This document shows positions 62,101 through 64,000 of a stretch of DNA of 64,000 bases, piece by piece. Each line of letters starts with the position of its first letter. Position 1 is the first letter of the stretch. The notes under the pieces are model-generated. The model saw nothing but the letters and a program-made list of their open reading frames with translations, ran no database searches and had not been told where the DNA came from. This DNA comes from Ciona savignyi (Eukaryota; Chordata; Ascidiacea; Phlebobranchia; Cionidae), in NCBI GenBank assembly GCA_000149265.1, contig CH001921.1, forward strand, positions 3,974 to 67,973, in the 5' to 3' direction. A program made the position numbers and the translations under genes.

Positions 62101-63545
62101 AACTACCAGACTAATCTGTCGGATAATTTGTGTCCAAATAGCTAACGCGTCGACAAATATACTATAGAGTTCTATACAAAACCATAGTTACGAACCCAAA
62201 ATTGGTTTAAAACTTAAAAACAAATTCTAATACAAGCATCGCCCAGCCCGTTAAATGATGTGAATTAAATAATTTAACTAACGCTTTGACTGATGTTATA
62301 AATATCTTCTGCATAAAATGACAATCATTCTAGAGCAGGCACACAGTATGAAAGATAGAGAAGATATTAATATGTAACTAATTACTACGCAGACAAGCAC
62401 TTTAGTTAACTCAGTGCGCGGGTTTGGTTACGACTAGAGAATGTTTAAATACCTCCCTTGAAAGATATTTTACGATAAAATGTGAAGTGTTTGCTTTTAT
62501 GCCTTTACATGCACGCGAAACATTAAGTTTGTGCAAACGAAACAGCCAGGTTTACTATCATTAGCAAAAATACGTTTTAACGCTTTTATGGCTCAGGTGC
62601 CACGCTAAAAATACAGTGCAGTCTAGGAAACTTTTTGGTCAGGCAAATAGAATTATCGTGTCCCAGATGGTGACGTTGAACGAATAGTTGGAGGGGAAAT
62701 GTATTGAGATATGATCTCCGTGTGGTATACAAAGGGGTCAAAACACTTAAAATTGTCTGATTACCTTGTCGAATTACGTATGGCCGAATGGTTAGCGCGG
62801 CCGATACATATACCGACTCATATAAAAACGGCCCAAGTGACGTACCCATCTTGGGTTCGAAATTGTGTCGGTAAAAAAACCTTGTCGAATTACGACAGCT
62901 CTTGCCGCATATTGAGTAGGTTATATATTTAGTTATTGTTTAAACCAGTAAGTAATCCACCAGATTCATGCAACATACTGTAAATGGCCTAATATAAAAT
63001 AATACCCCTTACAAAACGACCTATATACAGTGTCAACCACGTGTTATTCACCAGTTTTTTTTAAAGTCCATTTTAACTCTATGATATATGTTTTCTTATG
63101 CAAGAATGGTCGTTTTCCAGTTATTTAATCACTTTTGGTTTTGAGGCAAATATTTTTTCCAGTCTGTAAATAACGGCAATAACGTCAAAAGTTTACTAGC
63201 GGAAATTCCCCTTCTTTTTTGTAAAAATTAAAGGTAGTTGCAAAATATTAACATGTCAGTTAGGATTCCTAAAATTGTTAACTTAATTAGATAACCCTAT
63301 CATGCCAATAATCGGCGACATGACATGCCTGTCACGAGAGTGATGTAAAATGTAAAACATAAGGAAGTAAAATCAAAATGTGTATAATACCCGTTACAAA
63401 ACTATCTAATATAAATAATACCCTATACAGAACTACACGATATTAAATAATAACCAAACAAAACTGCTTTATATGAATAATAAAAATAGTACCAACCTGT
63501 CACCTTGACGGATAATAAAAGAAGGAATAGAAATACTGGATACAT
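46980..63545 (-). CDS. Large MAM/EGF single-pass receptor with mucin-like stalk, complete 23-exon gene
   Basis: Exons: 63497-63545, 61695-61838, 60562-60827, 59986-60076, 58657-58893, 58248-58454, 57546-57713, 56916-57027, 55931-56090, 55540-55624, 54773-54889, 54094-54273, 53627-53816, 53102-53242, 52270-52391, 51931-52003, 51359-51516, 50529-50753, 50027-50170, 49206-49379, 48600-48788, 47495-47785 and 46980-47191. All phases fit, giving 1244 residues. Order: signal peptide ([15 protein letters not shown]), MAM1, EGF1-4, MAM2, EGF5-6, MAM3, EGF7-10, MAM4, Thr/Pro stalk, membrane helix, 34-residue tail ending NPLYNL. MAM blocks show the GP-DHTTG and IAFE...DIAIDDV signatures. EGF2 and EGF4 begin DVDEC and EIDEC, suggesting calcium binding. 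MAM domains usually mediate adhesion or dimerisation; NPxY usually recruits PTB or endocytic adaptors. Ligand and orthologue not recognised. Confidence 0.92.
47495..47785 (-). CDS. Mucin-like Thr/Pro stalk exon of the MAM/EGF receptor
   Basis: 97 residues dominated by TTTP/PTTT repeats, encoded by a degenerate 9-12 bp minisatellite at about 47625-47770. Likely a heavily O-glycosylated stalk. The opposite strand also shows an open frame (Val/Gly repeats), which is a by-product of the repeat. Confidence 0.88.
48195..48450 (-). repeat. SINE-A copy, reversed, beside a SINE-B
   Basis: Reverse-sense body (caccgtggggttaccgaaac) and reversed head (gcgaccagttccgatacaag). It sits in the intron after exon 21 of the receptor gene, next to the SINE-B at 48466. 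Confidence 0.7.
48459..48602 (+). mobile_element. SINE-B inserted on the exon 21 splice donor of the receptor
   Basis: The SINE body runs 48466-48595, with ggttcgaaacttggc and an A-rich tail, flanked by the 7-bp duplication aaacaag (48459-48465 and 48596-48602). The right duplicate covers the end of receptor exon 21 (48600) and its donor GT (48598-48599), so the insertion point is the splice site itself. The exon is read on the opposite strand. Confidence 0.8.
49422..49635. mobile_element. Small hAT-type MITE (198 bp) with 8-bp target duplication
   Basis: Element 49430-49627, with termini TAGTGGTTTTCAA and TTTGAGATACACTA, flanked by the perfect duplication ggtatgat (49422-49429 and 49628-49635). 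It lies in the intron between receptor exons 19 and 20. No coding capacity. Confidence 0.85.
49680..49770 (+). repeat. Diverged SINE-B copy
   Basis: Recognisable gcccatcatgggttcaaaac B-box region and gttaacgtgacc head, with an altered middle. Confidence 0.5.
50270..50435 (-). repeat. SINE-A copy, reversed, with internal duplication
   Basis: Reverse-sense body (caccatcgggttaccgaagc). The acgttccttcaatttggta part appears twice around 50340-50390. Receptor intron. Confidence 0.6.
52004..52269. repeat. Minisatellite filling the whole receptor intron between exons 15 and 16
   Basis: About eight units of ~28-30 bp (aacaacccctatgttgacac, then ttaataac) run from about 52027 to 52266. The intron is 266 bp, so almost all of it is this array. 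In gene sense the units read as GT-rich ggggttgtt repeats starting at the donor. Confidence 0.88.
54360..54590 (+). repeat. Diverged SINE-A copy
   Basis: Head gattgtaggttcaaaactag and agctagtcggttgtgtcatt are clear; the 3' half is degenerate. Receptor intron. Confidence 0.6.
56340..56590 (-). repeat. SINE-A copy, reversed
   Basis: Reverse-sense end ttacccctgtaaatgggaat, body ccgttaagttaccggagcta, and head with acccttcgactgacgcacta. Receptor intron. Confidence 0.65.
57118..57245 (+). repeat. SINE-B copy
   Basis: cgtgtgcccgaatggttaac head, gacgagcccatcatggattc B-box region, and a poly-A tail followed by an AT dinucleotide run. Receptor intron between exons 7 and 8. Confidence 0.8.
57840..58020 (-). 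repeat. SINE-A copy, reversed, diverged
   Basis: Body fragments caccatcaggttaccagatc and cccattaatccactgggttt in reverse sense. Receptor intron. Confidence 0.55.
59075..59934. mobile_element. Fold-back MITE with ~115-bp inverted repeats, carrying a nested SINE-A
   Basis: The left arm (from 59075, TGGTAAGCACTTAATGTAC) is the reverse complement of the right arm (ending 59934) over about 110-115 bp with few differences, including the gacgtcattta block. A partial duplicate of the arm follows at 59209-59257. A SINE-A (59487-59718) sits inside. No transposase. The target duplication is not clear. Lies in the intron between receptor exons 4 and 5. Confidence 0.8.
59487..59718 (+). repeat. SINE-A copy nested in the fold-back MITE
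   Basis: Starts within the head (gaaacaggtcgctagctagt) and continues through the body to gggaataaacatgaaatatcc. Confidence 0.8.
60888..61162 (+). repeat. SINE-A copy
   Basis: ggttagtgcttcgcggttca head, ggtaacccgacggtgggcgc body, and aaacataaatatcc end. Intron between receptor exons 2 and 3. Confidence 0.75.
61858..62125 (-). repeat. SINE-A copy, reversed
   Basis: Starts with the reversed end tatttatgtttatccccgtg and continues to a head with aaggcgacgcactaaactac. Receptor intron 1. Confidence 0.75.
62764..62894 (+). mobile_element. SINE-B copy with 15-bp target duplication
   Basis: Body 62779-62879 with cgtatggccgaatggttagc head and cttgggttcgaaattg B-box region, ending in an A run. The sequence ccttgtcgaattacg occurs on both sides (62764-62778 and 62880-62894), a clean retroposition duplication. 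Receptor intron 1. Confidence 0.9.
63030..63365. repeat. Short fragment of the 335-bp-unit repeat
   Basis: Holds the family start (cagtgtcaaccacgtgttat) and a single landmark (cgacatgacatgcctgtcac) separated by unrelated-looking sequence, so a deleted or solo unit. Receptor intron 1. Confidence 0.5.
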
Positions 63546-64000
63546 TTTGCACTAATTGAAGTGTTCCTTGGTAATATTATGCGGCTAAGTGCTTACCACA
63601 AGCTACTGGATGCAAGTGCAAACAGGCAGCGACGTGTGCAATGAAGTGCTTGCAAATAAACGATTGCTTAATATTTATCAAGGCCATCAATCAATGTATA
63701 GTTGACGCGAATACAACTAGCTCGGGCAGTATACTGCAGGTATTTAGTCGCTGATTAACTAAATAGTATTATAAACACACGGGTAATAGTTAGATCACCT
63801 CGAGCCCATCGCCAGGATACCGGAGCTATTGAAGTGAAAATAATTAAATTTGGTTTGGTAAAACCCAATAGTCCACTAGATTCAAACAATGTACGCTAAG
63901 TGTCTTGCCCAAGGACAATACCGACCAGATAATGATAATATATAATTAAATATGAGTCAACCTTGTCCATTACCTTTCTTGTCTCGATCATATATATTTG
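63546..64000. other. 5' flank of the MAM/EGF receptor gene
   Basis: Upstream sequence of the minus-strand receptor, presumably including its promoter. A reversed SINE-A (about 63775-63930) lies 230 bp from the start codon. No other gene visible at the right edge. Confidence 0.5.
63775..63930 (-). repeat. SINE-A copy, reversed, truncated
   Basis: Reverse-sense body (catcgccaggataccggagc) and gtgtcttgcccaaggacaat. The tail end and head are missing or diverged. Confidence 0.6.

Overview
This is eukaryotic, AT-rich, intron-rich animal DNA. It most resembles an ascidian tunicate such as Ciona: compact multi-exon genes, chordate-type orthologues of PRC1, DNAH5/8, FBXO7 and CWC25, an EGF/MAM receptor, and many short tRNA-derived repeats. 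The organism is inferred from gene content, not proven. Gene models were built by hand from exon reading frames, GT/AG borders and intron phase. No transcripts or database searches were available.

Layout, left to right. 37-10329 (minus): the 5' part of a secreted multicopper oxidase gene in six phase-consistent exons. Its second intron carries a complete BEL/Pao LTR retrotransposon (2135-9052) with indistinguishable LTRs, itself inserted into an older repeat. 10330-14609: intergenic, with SINEs and a roughly 1.9 kb repeat built of ~335 bp units. 14610-19554 (plus): PRC1, the midzone microtubule bundler. 19948-20448: left part of a hAT-type MITE, running into a 100-N gap. 20549-42414: a separate contig with the N-terminal tail of an axonemal dynein heavy chain (DNAH5/8 type, minus), FBXO7 (minus, complete), a C-type lectin receptor with tyrosine motifs in its tail (plus) and the 3' end of CWC25 (minus), ending in a second 100-N gap. 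42515-43081: the same hAT element again, now with its right end. 43090-46979: mostly repeats. 46980-63545 (minus): a complete 23-exon gene for a 1244-residue receptor with four MAM domains, about ten EGF repeats, a Thr/Pro mucin-like stalk, one membrane segment and an NPLY tail. 63546-64000: upstream flank of that gene.

The strongest structural result is that the window is probably misassembled. The 448 bases before gap 1 recur after gap 2 with one mismatch, and the two outer ends of this single hAT element carry the same 8-bp target duplication (cgttaaaa). The left and right contigs therefore overlap and should join directly. The 22 kb middle contig, whose two terminal genes are both cut off at the gaps, was probably placed between them by the scaffolder.

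The genes do not form one pathway. PRC1 acts in cytokinesis, the dynein in ciliary motility, FBXO7 in SCF ubiquitin ligase/proteasome biology and CWC25 in splicing. The oxidase is secreted, and the MAM/EGF protein and the lectin act at the cell surface. The most novel biology is the pair of putative surface receptors. The most instructive genome features are a SINE inserted on a splice donor and an intron made almost wholly of a minisatellite.
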